A stretch of DNA of 64,000 bases from Streptococcus ferus DSM 20646 (lineage in GTDB: Bacteria; Bacillota; Bacilli; Lactobacillales; Streptococcaceae). Within the stretch, counting starts at the first letter, position 1; every line of letters begins with the position of its first letter. Location: positions 124,001 to 188,000 of the forward strand of contig NZ_AQVD01000003.1 of NCBI RefSeq assembly GCF_000372425.1. Direction: 5' to 3'. The translations under genes and the position numbers were made by a program. The notes under the pieces are model-generated. The model saw only the letters and a list, made by a program, of their open reading frames with translations, did not search any database and was not told the DNA's origin. Shown here in pieces: positions 15,397 through 23,805 of the stretch.

Positions 15397-17287
15397 AATT
15401 GTTATGAGTTCGTTTTTGATGCCAATACAAGGTGGCTATCAAGAGCAGTAGGCTTCCTATTGGAACTGCTATAAGTGAGTCATCGCTTCCAGTTTTTGGG
15501 AGAAGGGCTCGTTTTTGATTTAACTTTGTCGAAATCTTGTCGGTCATTACCTCTGTGTTTACTGAACCTGTCTCTGTTGATGAAGTGTCTGGTTCAATAG
15601 TTGTAGCAGTCGTTGTTGCAGTTGACGAAGTAGTTGGTTCTGCGGTAATCGTTGTCGTCGCTACTTCAGTAGTTGTTGCTGCTGAAGCGCCTGATTCAAC
15701 AGTTGTTTCCGTTGCAGATGTAGTTGGTTCTGCAGTCGTTGTTGAAGCTGCCGATGAAGTTGGCTCAGCGGTCGTTGTAGCAGTCGACGAAGTAGTTGGT
15801 TCTGCAGTTGTTGTTGCGGTAGTGGAAGTGCTAGTACTAGTTTCCGCAGTTGTCGTAGCAGAAGTAGTCGTTGATGTCGTCGTTGTAGTAGTTGTTGTTA
15901 CTGCGCGATAAGTATAGGTCACAGCAGTATTTGAACTACCAAAGGCTCCAGATTCTGCCCCTTCTGTTTTAACCAACTCATAACCTGGAATGGCCTTGGC
16001 GCTGACACTGTAGGTCTCTCCTACTTTGCCAGTCAGGCTTTCTTCCGGCTCAAGCTCGTTGCCACTGTCATCGACATATTTGATGGTGACTTGACTGGTT
16101 GGTATCTTCCGATAATAGGCGTAGTAGGTATAATCTGTATTGTACGCGTAAGGATCTGCAGGCAAATCACCCTCAGGAGGAGCTTGTGTATAGTAATGTT
16201 CGTAATCACCAATTGTTTGAGGGACGTACTCTGAGATATCAAAGTCATTTCGAGTAACCGTGATACTTGGCTGAAGCACATTGCCCGCATTGTCATAGTA
16301 ATTGATGGTCAAATTGACAGGCTTGATGTATTCATAGATGACTTCAATATCTTGGCCTGAGATAAAGATACCCGAGGTATTGCTAGAGCTCTTGTAAAAG
16401 ACAACTGTTGGGATATCCTTGGCACTGGTCTGGTAAGGGGTACCATCCTGTCCAGTGAGTTCCTCTACTGCAAAAGGAGCATCCTTCCCTAACCGAGGAT
16501 TGACATGGTAGACAGTCACTTTGGCTGGCAGATTGCTAGTATAGTAGTAGGTGATAAGAGTCTCTTTATCACTTATCTGACCGGATGTTTGTCCCTCTAC
16601 CCGTTTCAGACTGAAGTCTGGATCGTTCAGAGCTTCTGTTGTATAGGAAGTTCCCAGTTTAACATACTCTTCAGATATTGCAATTTCTTCGCCGCTACTC
16701 TCTTGGATGTGGCGGACTTTTAGGATGGTTACATCAGCTTTCAAACGATAGGTATAAGTGACGGTCACTTCTTGATTGGCTGTGTAGGTTCCCTCAGCTG
16801 CACCGGTTACTGATAACAGGTCATAATTTTCAATGGTCTTTGGGCTGGTGCGGTAAGTATCACCAGCACTGCCAATCAGGGTGTCAGTAGTGGCTAACTC
16901 GCGACCATTTTCATCCACATGCTTGACATGGACCTTGCCACCATTTTTTAGACGGTAGGTATAGACAATCAGATTTTCCTGCTGACTCGAAACAAAGTAG
17001 CCGTCCGGTCCATCAGAGAAATTATCGATGAGCTCATATTGGCCAATAGTAGCAACGGCATAGGCCGAAATAGGCTGGATGCTGCCGTCGTCCACCATCT
17101 TGACCACATCTGGTGAGATACGGTTGCCCAACTCATCCTGATACCTGTAAGTCAGAGGGACCTGGGCAGCTGCTCCTGCTTGGTCCTCCGCAAAGGTAGG
17201 TTGACTGATTGGTGGCAATGATTGCCCTAGTAAGCTAATAAGAAGCACAACAGCAATCGCAAAAATCCCTTTTCTTATCCTCTTCAC
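15395..17287 (-). CDS. LPXTG-anchored MucBP-repeat surface protein
   Basis: The 630-residue protein is exported and sortase-anchored. It has a basic N-terminus, a hydrophobic signal core at residues 8-28 and cleavage near ADQAG. Six tandem MucBP-like domains of about 65-75 residues follow (~40-460), each starting with a V.V.Y.D..G-type strand and ending in VTYTYR or a similar motif. A 110-residue Thr/Ser/Glu/Ala stalk (~463-575) with TAEPTTSS-type repeats leads to LPKTG (596-600), a hydrophobic helix and a basic tail. MucBP proteins bind mucins or other host glycoproteins, so an adhesin role is inferred. The start codon is GTG with GGGAG 7 bases upstream; no ATG fits. The repeat DNA is prone to slippage. 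Confidence 0.9.
   Translation of the reverse strand: MKRIRKGIFAIAVVLLISLLGQSLPPISQPTFAEDQAGAAAQVPLTYRYQDELGNRISPDVVKMVDDGSIQPISAYAVATIGQYELIDNFSDGPDGYFVSSQQENLIVYTYRLKNGGKVHVKHVDENGRELATTDTLIGSAGDTYRTSPKTIENYDLLSVTGAAEGTYTANQEVTVTYTYRLKADVTILKVRHIQESSGEEIAISEEYVKLGTSYTTEALNDPDFSLKRVEGQTSGQISDKETLITYYYTSNLPAKVTVYHVNPRLGKDAPFAVEELTGQDGTPYQTSAKDIPTVVFYKSSSNTSGIFISGQDIEVIYEYIKPVNLTINYYDNAGNVLQPSITVTRNDFDISEYVPQTIGDYEHYYTQAPPEGDLPADPYAYNTDYTYYAYYRKIPTSQVTIKYVDDSGNELEPEESLTGKVGETYSVSAKAIPGYELVKTEGAESGAFGSSNTAVTYTYRAVTTTTTTTTSTTTSATTTAETSTSTSTTATTTAEPTTSSTATTTAEPTSSAASTTTAEPTTSATETTVESGASAATTTEVATTTITAEPTTSSTATTTATTIEPDTSSTETGSVNTEVMTDKISTKLNQKRALLPKTGSDDSLIAVPIGSLLLLIATLYWHQKRTHNN
15565..15901 (-). 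repeat. Low-complexity Thr/Ser-rich stalk repeats in the adhesin gene
   Basis: The segment encodes residues ~463-575 of the adhesin. It is built of degenerate ACT/GTT-rich units, including repeated TAEPTTS and TATTTAEP blocks separated by varied spacers. The opposite strand reads as a long valine-rich frame, a by-product of composition. Copy number is likely to vary between strains. Confidence 0.75.
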
Positions 17288-17474
17288 AACACATCTCCCT
17301 AGTTTTGTATAAAGTTAGTATAGCCTAAAGCAAAACCTCTTGCAAGCTTTCTTTCTCGCTTTTTTAAGGCAGAGACAGTTATCCATAAATTGGAGAAGGC
17401 TTGAGCATTTGTTTATCTCATCTATCTGATAAAAATGAGATGGCACAAGGGGTTTCTTATAGACTGCTTGAGAA

Positions 17475-17503
17475 CCAAAAAACGGACTCTGTCCGTTTTT
17501 TGG
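17475..17503 (-). terminator. Terminator of the wall-anchored nucleotidase gene
   Basis: CCAAAAAACGGAC and GTCCGTTTTTTGG pair over 13 bases around a TCT loop, directly after the stop codon on the minus strand. Confidence 0.92.
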
Positions 17504-17504
17504 C

Positions 17505-19934
17505 TTATCTCTTCTTCGCTTTCAGGAAGGGCAGTAAACTAATCAGTCCAATACCGATAAGACTCAGAAGGGTGCTGTCCGTTGTACCGGTCTGGGGCAG
17601 TTGCGCTTGAACAGAAAGCAGTGACGGTTCTGTCTTCTTCCTCTGGGCTAATCGTGCCTTTTTGGTTTCTTGGTAGGCCCTTGTTGCCAACTGGTGAATC
17701 ACAGCCCGCTGTTGAGCGGTTAGAGCTCCTCTGCTTCCTTGTGCTTGCCCTGCTTCTTGGCTAGTTTGGTCGGCAAGCTCAACATAGTTGAAGCGGAAGA
17801 CACCAAAACCGTCACTGCTTGCTGTTCCCAGATAGGTGATAGAGGGATCATTTACAATGAGGTTCTGAGCCTTATCAGCTGTCAGGAAGCGAAGATCAAG
17901 TCCTGCAATACTGTTGGTGAAGGTCCAATTATGATCAGCCGAAGGATTGATGACGTTTTCATTAAGGATATAGTTAATAATCACCTGACGGTTTTCCAGA
18001 TTGAGGAGCTGGTTGAGGGTGGCATTGCGGACACCTGGGAAATTACCGTTTGCTCGATAATTATTGGTCACCACGATAAATTCTTGGTCATCTGTCACAG
18101 GGCTTCCATTGTAGCTGAGGTTTCGCAGGCGGCTGGCTGCTGGATTAAGGGTATTGCCGTTAATATCGTACTTGTTAGGCTGGGTGATGTCATATTGATA
18201 AGTCAGACCGTCAATCACATCAAAATTATAGGTACGGTAGTTGGTGTTGATGATATCTTGGGGACCTGTTACAGTGGGATCGACCTGATTGAACTGGCCG
18301 GCAGACATTTCCAGCCACTCACGGAGATCGGCTCCGGTGACTTTTAAGATGGCGGTCACATTGTCATAGAGATAAAGGTCTGCGACGTTCTTGATGGCGA
18401 TTGGGCCGGCGGGAATATCGGTGTAGGCTGTTGCGTCTCCTCTGGTACCAGCCTTAAAAGGGGCAGCTGCTGATAAGATAGGCAGACTGGCTTCCGGAGT
18501 TCCGGCTAGTTCCTGCTGAGCATACCAGATTTGGGCATTGTTGACAATCTGAATAGAAGGATCATCCTTAACCAAGGCAAAATAGCTATTGATAGGAGCT
18601 GTTGTTGTCCCCACCTGCTGACGGACGTACTGGATTGTTCCCTCGTGAGCCTCCTTGGCAATCGCGAGAACCGTTGGGTCTGCGACGGTTGATTTGTCGT
18701 CGACTTTGCGGATTTCAGCGTGGCTGCTGGCCACCTGCCATTTGCCGTCTTGGTAGATAAGACCCAGGTCAATGATGCCTAAGTGATCGCCGTATTTTCC
18801 AGCCATGACAACGGGAGTTCCAGTGATAGTACCATTGACGCCGTCCACATCCCTGTATTTTTCATAAAAACCTGTCCCATTTCCAGACGGAAATTCGGCG
18901 TGCGAATGGCCGGTCACAACAGCATCAACACCATCAATCCCAGCAATCTGGTAGCCCACATTTTCCTCGCCGACATCATACTGATCGTCGCCGATCCCAG
19001 AATGGGAGAGAACTAAGATAATGTCAGCGCCAGCGGCTTTCATGACTGGTACCATGGCTTCGACAGCCTGCACAGAGTCGAGTACGGTAACCTTGCCCTC
19101 AAGATTGGCCTTGTCCCAATTAAGAATCTGAGGCGGTACGATACCTGTGATACCGATATTAAGGCTTAATCCCTGTCCTTTGGGATCTGTGAACGTTTTG
19201 GTGATGATTTTATAGGGGTCAAAGAGGAAGGTTCCGCTTTGAGTATCAAGAACATTGGCATTGACAGCCGGCAGCTGGTTATTAGCCAGCACTTTCTTCA
19301 GATAATCAAGCCCGTAGTTGAATTCATGGTTGCCAAGGGTGACAGCATCAAAGCCAAGAGCTTCAAGAGCAGCATACATGGGGTGTTTCTCACCGACATC
19401 AACGGGATCTACGATAGCTTTATAGGTGCCAAGCGGTGTTCCCTGAATCGTATCTCCATTATCAACCAGAATAACATTGCTGTTTTCAGCCTTAGCCTGA
19501 CTGATGAGAATAGCTGTTTTGGCCAGTCCGATCTTTTCAGAGGCCTTGTCCTGATAGTAGTCATAATTGACCAGATTTGTGTGTAAATCCGTTGTTCCTA
19601 AGATACGGACATCAAGGGTTTGTCCTTCAACAGGCGTTTGTACCTGATTGGTATTTGTTTCGGTCAGACTGGCAGCAGCAGTTACTGGAGCGCTTTCCAG
19701 ACCGGCTGATTCGGTCGCTACATATGTGTCTGTCGTAGCGGTTGTTTCTGCACTAGTAGCAGCGCTTGATGTGGCTTCCGAGACAGAAGTCTGGCTCAGA
19801 CTGGTCTGAGCACTTGTCACAGAACTGCTAGTGACGGTTTCTTCAGCTTTAACGGTCACCCCTAGACCAGCAGCTGTCAATAATGTTAGCAGCAGGGCGC
19901 TTTTTGACCTGTAATGCGTGTTTTTTTGGGACAT
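17505..19934 (-). CDS. Wall-anchored 2',3'-cyclic-nucleotide 2'-phosphodiesterase/3'-nucleotidase
   Basis: This 809-residue surface enzyme (CpdB/CdnP/SntA type) hydrolyses extracellular nucleotides. Related streptococcal enzymes degrade cyclic dinucleotides such as c-di-AMP. It has a signal peptide (residues ~12-32, cleaved after VKA) and a Ser/Thr-rich spacer to ~95. The metallophosphatase domain has TTDLHTNL, DNGDTIQG, LGNHEFNYG, LSHSG and TGHSHAEF. The 5'-nucleotidase C-terminal substrate domain follows (~430-690, with RNLSYNGSPV). LPQTG, a hydrophobic helix and the tail KAKKR anchor it to the wall. I chose the ATG at 19934 because AAGGAGG lies 8 bases upstream; that motif falls inside the alternative start at 19952. 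It transcribes towards the adhesin gene. Confidence 0.9.
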   Translation of the reverse strand: MSQKNTHYRSKSALLLTLLTAAGLGVTVKAEETVTSSSVTSAQTSLSQTSVSEATSSAATSAETTATTDTYVATESAGLESAPVTAAASLTETNTNQVQTPVEGQTLDVRILGTTDLHTNLVNYDYYQDKASEKIGLAKTAILISQAKAENSNVILVDNGDTIQGTPLGTYKAIVDPVDVGEKHPMYAALEALGFDAVTLGNHEFNYGLDYLKKVLANNQLPAVNANVLDTQSGTFLFDPYKIITKTFTDPKGQGLSLNIGITGIVPPQILNWDKANLEGKVTVLDSVQAVEAMVPVMKAAGADIILVLSHSGIGDDQYDVGEENVGYQIAGIDGVDAVVTGHSHAEFPSGNGTGFYEKYRDVDGVNGTITGTPVVMAGKYGDHLGIIDLGLIYQDGKWQVASSHAEIRKVDDKSTVADPTVLAIAKEAHEGTIQYVRQQVGTTTAPINSYFALVKDDPSIQIVNNAQIWYAQQELAGTPEASLPILSAAAPFKAGTRGDATAYTDIPAGPIAIKNVADLYLYDNVTAILKVTGADLREWLEMSAGQFNQVDPTVTGPQDIINTNYRTYNFDVIDGLTYQYDITQPNKYDINGNTLNPAASRLRNLSYNGSPVTDDQEFIVVTNNYRANGNFPGVRNATLNQLLNLENRQVIINYILNENVINPSADHNWTFTNSIAGLDLRFLTADKAQNLIVNDPSITYLGTASSDGFGVFRFNYVELADQTSQEAGQAQGSRGALTAQQRAVIHQLATRAYQETKKARLAQRKKTEPSLLSVQAQLPQTGTTDSTLLSLIGIGLISLLPFLKAKKR

Positions 19935-20107
19935 CCTAAAATCCTCCTTCATCTCCTAAGGTTTCCCTTGGACTTCTATTATATACTAAAAATGAAAGGG
20001 CTATCAAGAGGGGCTGCTTTCTTTAAAAGGATTTCTCAGAGACTCTCTCTTTTGCTTTTAAGCCTAAAGTGATAGAATAGGAATAAGATCTTTTTGAGAG
20101 GTTTCGT

Positions 20108-22327
20108 ATGGCAAATGATGCAAATTTAACAGGACAGGAAGTCGTTGCTCTTTGTTCTGCTTACATGAATAAAGAAGATGTGGCTTTTGTGGAAAAGGCG
20201 CTGGCTTTTGCTGTGGAAAGTCACAGCGGCCAATTCCGGAAATCGGGAGAGCCTTATATCATTCACCCGATCCAAGTTGCCGGTATTCTAGCTGATCTGC
20301 ATCTGGATGCCGTGACGGTTGCCTGCGGTTTTTTGCATGATGTTGTCGAAGACACAGCGGTCAGTCTGGCTGATTTAGAAGAGGTCTTTGGCCATGATGT
20401 GGAAAAGATTGTTGACGGTGTTACCAAACTTGGTAAGGTTGAATACAAATCGCACGAGGAGCAGCTGGCTGAAAATCATCGCAAGATGCTCATGGCCATG
20501 TCGAGAGACATTCGTGTTATTTTAGTAAAACTTGCGGACAGGCTTCATAATATGCGGACCCTTCGGCACCTGCGCAAAGATAAGCAGGAACGTATCTCAA
20601 GAGAAACCATGGAAATCTATGCTCCTCTGGCTCACCGGTTGGGGATTAGCCGCATCAAGTGGGAATTGGAGGATCTGGCCTTTCGCTATCTGAATGAAGT
20701 CGAGTTTTACAAGATTTCTCATCTTATGACGGAAAAGCGGCGGGAACGTGAAGCGACTGTTGAGGAGATTGTTGCCAAGATCAAAGCCTACACCGAGGAA
20801 CAGGGCTTAAAGGCAGAAATCTATGGCCGTCCTAAACACATCTATTCGGTTTACCGCAAAATGCGCAATAAAAAGAAGCGTTTTGACCAGATTTATGACT
20901 TAACCGCTATCCGCTGTATTTTGGATACCCAAAGCGATGTCTATGCCATGCTGGGCTATATCCATGAACTGTGGCGTCCAATGCCGGGCAGGTTCAAGGA
21001 TTATATTGCCAATCCTAAAGCCAATGGTTACCAGTCTATCCATACCACAGTTTATGGACCCAAGGGGCCGATTGAGGTGCAAATCCGGACGAAAGAAATG
21101 CATCAAGTTGCCGAATACGGGGTGGCAGCTCACTGGGCTTACAAAAAAGGCGTTAAGGGTAAGGTTGATAAAAAAGAAACCGCACTTGGCATGAACTGGA
21201 TTAAAGAATTGGTCGAGCTGCAAGATGCATCTGGCGGCAATGCCGTTGATTTTGTGGACTCGGTCAAGGAAGATATTTTTGCCGAACGTATCTATGTCTT
21301 CACGCCAAATGGAGCCGTCCAAGAACTACCCAAGGATTCTGGTCCTATTGACTTTGCTTACGCCATCCATACTCAGGTAGGTGAAAAAGCTACCGGTGCT
21401 AAGGTTAATGGGCGGATGGTTCCCCTGACAGCCAAGCTCAAGACCGGAGATGTGGTGGAGATTATTACCAACACCAATTCCTTTGGTCCCAGCCGCGATT
21501 GGATTAATATCGTTAAAACCAATAAGGCCCGCAATAAGATTCGTCAATTCTTTAAAAATCAGGATAAGGAATTGTCCATTTCAAAAGGGCGTGAACTCCT
21601 GGTTGCCTGCTTCCAAGAACATGGCTATGTGCCTAATAAATACCTAGATAAAAAGCACATGGAAGCTGTCTTAAACCGTCTTAACTACCGCAATGAAGAA
21701 GCGCTTTATGCGGCAGTAGGATTTGGTGAAATATCAGCCGTGACGGTCTTTAATAAGCTAACTGAAAAAGAACGCCGCGAAGAAGAGCGGGCGAGAGCCA
21801 AGGCAGAGGCGGAAGAACTGCTGAAAGGCGGCGAGGTTAAGACCGATAAAAAAGATGTTCTCAAGGTTAAAAGCGAAGGCGGGGTTATTATTCAGGGCTC
21901 CTCTGGTCTGCTGATGCGGATTGCCAAATGCTGCAACCCAGTCCCTGGTGATCCTATTGAAGGCTACATTACCAAGGGGCGCGGAGTTGCCATCCATCGT
22001 GCGGACTGTAATAATATTAAGAATCAGGAAGGCTACGAGCAGCGTCTTATCGAAGTTGAATGGGAAGATGACTACTCCAATAAAGACTATATGGCTGAGA
22101 TTGACATCTATGCCCTTAACCGTTCGGGTGTCTTGAATGATGTGCTGCAGATTTTATCCAACCAGACCAAAAACATCTCTTCTGTGAATGCTCAGCCGAC
22201 TAAAGACATGAAATTTGCCAATATCCATGTGACCTTTGGCATCCCTAACTTAACCGTCTTAACGGCTGTTGTCGACAAGATTAAGGTCGTTCCAGATGTT
22301 TATTCTGTTAAAAGGACCAACGGGTGA
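20108..22327 (+). CDS. relA: Bifunctional (p)ppGpp synthetase/hydrolase
   Basis: The long Rel enzyme makes and breaks the stringent-response alarmone (p)ppGpp on the ribosome. The 739-residue protein has an intact hydrolase HD domain (His77-Asp78 in [10 protein letters not shown]). The synthetase domain shows the [19 protein letters not shown] region. TGS ([15 protein letters not shown]), the zinc-finger/conserved-cysteine region ([10 protein letters not shown]) and a C-terminal ACT domain (~660-735) follow. Both activities should be present. The gene has its own AT-rich leader. It ends in TGA at 22327, 5 bases before dtd, with which it is co-transcribed as in other streptococci. The ATG has GAGAGG about 8 bases upstream. 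Confidence 0.97.
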   Translation: MANDANLTGQEVVALCSAYMNKEDVAFVEKALAFAVESHSGQFRKSGEPYIIHPIQVAGILADLHLDAVTVACGFLHDVVEDTAVSLADLEEVFGHDVEKIVDGVTKLGKVEYKSHEEQLAENHRKMLMAMSRDIRVILVKLADRLHNMRTLRHLRKDKQERISRETMEIYAPLAHRLGISRIKWELEDLAFRYLNEVEFYKISHLMTEKRREREATVEEIVAKIKAYTEEQGLKAEIYGRPKHIYSVYRKMRNKKKRFDQIYDLTAIRCILDTQSDVYAMLGYIHELWRPMPGRFKDYIANPKANGYQSIHTTVYGPKGPIEVQIRTKEMHQVAEYGVAAHWAYKKGVKGKVDKKETALGMNWIKELVELQDASGGNAVDFVDSVKEDIFAERIYVFTPNGAVQELPKDSGPIDFAYAIHTQVGEKATGAKVNGRMVPLTAKLKTGDVVEIITNTNSFGPSRDWINIVKTNKARNKIRQFFKNQDKELSISKGRELLVACFQEHGYVPNKYLDKKHMEAVLNRLNYRNEEALYAAVGFGEISAVTVFNKLTEKERREEERARAKAEAEELLKGGEVKTDKKDVLKVKSEGGVIIQGSSGLLMRIAKCCNPVPGDPIEGYITKGRGVAIHRADCNNIKNQEGYEQRLIEVEWEDDYSNKDYMAEIDIYALNRSGVLNDVLQILSNQTKNISSVNAQPTKDMKFANIHVTFGIPNLTVLTAVVDKIKVVPDVYSVKRTNG

Positions 22328-22332
22328 TTGTG

Positions 22333-22776
22333 ATGAAGCTGATTATTCAAAGAGTTTCCGAAGCCAGTGTCACCATTCATCAGCAAAGGCGGGCTGAAAT
22401 CCAGCAAGGGCTTTTGCTCTTGGTGGGCATAGGTCCGGATGACAGTCAGGAAGATGTGGCCTATGCTGTCCGTAAAGTTGTCAATATGCGCATTTTTTCG
22501 GATGCCGATGACAAGATGAATCTCTCCCTTCAAGACATTAGAGGTCAAATTCTGTCAATCTCTCAGTTCACCCTCTTTGCTGATACCAAAAAAGGCAACC
22601 GTCCAGCCTTCACCGGCGCTGCCAAGCCAGATTTTGCCAAGCAGCTCTACGAGCAGTTCAACCACTCCCTCGCCCAATTCGTCCCCGTTCAGACTGGTGA
22701 GTTCGGAGCAGACATGCAGATCAGCCTAACCAACGACGGCCCTGTCACCATTATTTTAGATACCAAACAGAAATAA
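22333..22776 (+). CDS. dtd: D-aminoacyl-tRNA deacylase
   Basis: DTD hydrolyses D-amino acids (and glycine) mischarged on tRNA, protecting protein synthesis. The 147-residue protein has the family start [15 protein letters not shown]. The two active-site motifs are [17 protein letters not shown] and the C-terminal NDGPVT cross-subunit Gly-Pro motif. Upstream in-frame GTG codons at 22324 and 22330 overlap or touch the relA end, but the ATG at 22333 matches the family. The close spacing to relA is conserved in many Firmicutes. A hairpin terminator begins inside the stop codon. Confidence 0.95.
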   Translation: MKLIIQRVSEASVTIHQQRRAEIQQGLLLLVGIGPDDSQEDVAYAVRKVVNMRIFSDADDKMNLSLQDIRGQILSISQFTLFADTKKGNRPAFTGAAKPDFAKQLYEQFNHSLAQFVPVQTGEFGADMQISLTNDGPVTIILDTKQK

Positions 22777-22800
22777 AAAGCGTTGTCAACAACGCTTTTT
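22775..22800 (+). terminator. Terminator of relA-dtd
   Basis: AAAAAGCGTTGT pairs with ACAACGCTTTTT across a two-base gap. The T run completes a classic intrinsic terminator directly after dtd. Confidence 0.9.
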
Positions 22801-22905
22801 ACACTTCTCTAATGAAGTAGTTCAAGGTTTTTAAGATTTAGCCTAACCATTTGGGGAATCTGCATGCTTCGTTCAGGCAGCCAAAGCTTGTTCGTTGAGG
22901 TTTTG

Positions 22906-22929
22906 AAAAAAGAGGGTAGCCTCTTTTTT
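22906..22929 (-). terminator. Terminator of treR
   Basis: AAAAAAGAGG and CCTCTTTTTT form a 10-bp stem around GTAG, immediately after the treR stop codon on the minus strand. The A run on the other side would let it also stop read-through from dtd. Confidence 0.85.
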
Positions 22930-23640
22930 TTATTTTTTTCGTCTGGCAAAATCAACAAAGCGGAATTTTTCCAGTTTATGCCGACTTTCGGTGAATTGGA
23001 ATTGTTTATTGTCTGCCAGATAGACTTTTGACTTGACGGAAACTACATGGTGTTCATCATCTAGGTCTAAAAGAAGCTTGTCCGTCTCGGTAATGGGTTC
23101 GATGGTGATTTCCTTTTGCGCATAGGCAATTGTCAGCTGCAGCTGATTTTCAAGATAGTCATAGATTGAATGTTCAGCAATTTGTCTAGAAATATCAGGA
23201 ACAAAATCCTTCCGTAAATAGTCAATGTCTAAAACAGAGGCAACCTGGTCTACCACCCTCTGTCGCATGATTCGCCAGACCAGATTGTTCGGCGGAAAGC
23301 CTGTCAGCTGACTGAGTTTGTCGTCGACGATGATTTTATCAATAGCGATGACATTGGTAATGGAAGCCATGCCTAGCTGATCGACTAATTCTCTGTAACT
23401 GGTTAGCTCAGAGACAGGAAAGTTGATTTGCTGGTGTTGGATGACCTTTGAACCTCGCCCTTGTGTCTTTTGAATCAGACCAGATTTACTGAGCAGCTTC
23501 AAGGCCTTCCGAATAGTGTCGCGGCTGGCGCCATAAGTCTGACAGAGTTCCATTTCAGCGGGAAGATAGTCATCAACAGCATAGATTCCTTTATTAATCT
23601 GTTCCTCTAAATCATGAAAAATGCTTTCGTATTTCTTCAT
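22930..23640 (-). CDS. treR: GntR-family trehalose operon repressor
   Basis: The 236-residue protein has a winged helix-turn-helix of the GntR family at residues 1-65 (YLPAEMELCQTYGASRDTIRKAL, GRGSKV). A UTRA effector-binding domain (~85-230) follows. It is divergent from the trehalose PTS and hydrolase genes, as in Bacillus subtilis and Streptococcus mutans, where TreR senses trehalose 6-phosphate. The start at 23640 has GGAGCC just upstream. The shared intergenic region holds two copies of GCATACAA, good candidates for its operators. The C-terminus is basic (DFARRKK). Confidence 0.9.
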   Translation of the reverse strand: MKKYESIFHDLEEQINKGIYAVDDYLPAEMELCQTYGASRDTIRKALKLLSKSGLIQKTQGRGSKVIQHQQINFPVSELTSYRELVDQLGMASITNVIAIDKIIVDDKLSQLTGFPPNNLVWRIMRQRVVDQVASVLDIDYLRKDFVPDISRQIAEHSIYDYLENQLQLTIAYAQKEITIEPITETDKLLLDLDDEHHVVSVKSKVYLADNKQFQFTESRHKLEKFRFVDFARRKK

Positions 23641-23664
23641 TTTTGGCTCCTTGTCTAATAAAAA

Positions 23665-23746
23665 GCATACAAGTAAACTTATTTTAGCAAAAATAATGCT
23701 TTTTTTCTACAAACAACTTGCATACAAATTTGGAATCGTTTACAAT
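23665..23746 (+). promoter_or_regulatory. treB promoter with candidate TreR sites and a cre site
   Basis: TTGCAT (23718-23723) and TACAAT (23741-23746) are 17 bp apart and form the best promoter. GCATACAA occurs at 23665-23672 and 23720-23727, 55 bp apart; the second copy overlaps the -35 within the near-palindrome TTGCATACAA. TGGAATCGTTTACA (23731-23744) fits the CcpA cre consensus at all but one position and covers the spacer and -10. A second TATAAT at 23766-23771 lacks a good -35. Confidence 0.7.
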
Positions 23747-23805
23747 TAAAAGGTAAAAATCTTTTTATAATAATAAAGGAGGTCTAGGGCAACCTAGAAA
23801 AGATT

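Noticed and set aside
15537-15911. 124-codon plus-strand frame coding for a valine-rich protein
   Set aside because: It lies antisense to the Thr/Ser stalk of the adhesin. The valine-rich composition is the complement of ACT/ACA-rich codons, and there is no ribosome site.
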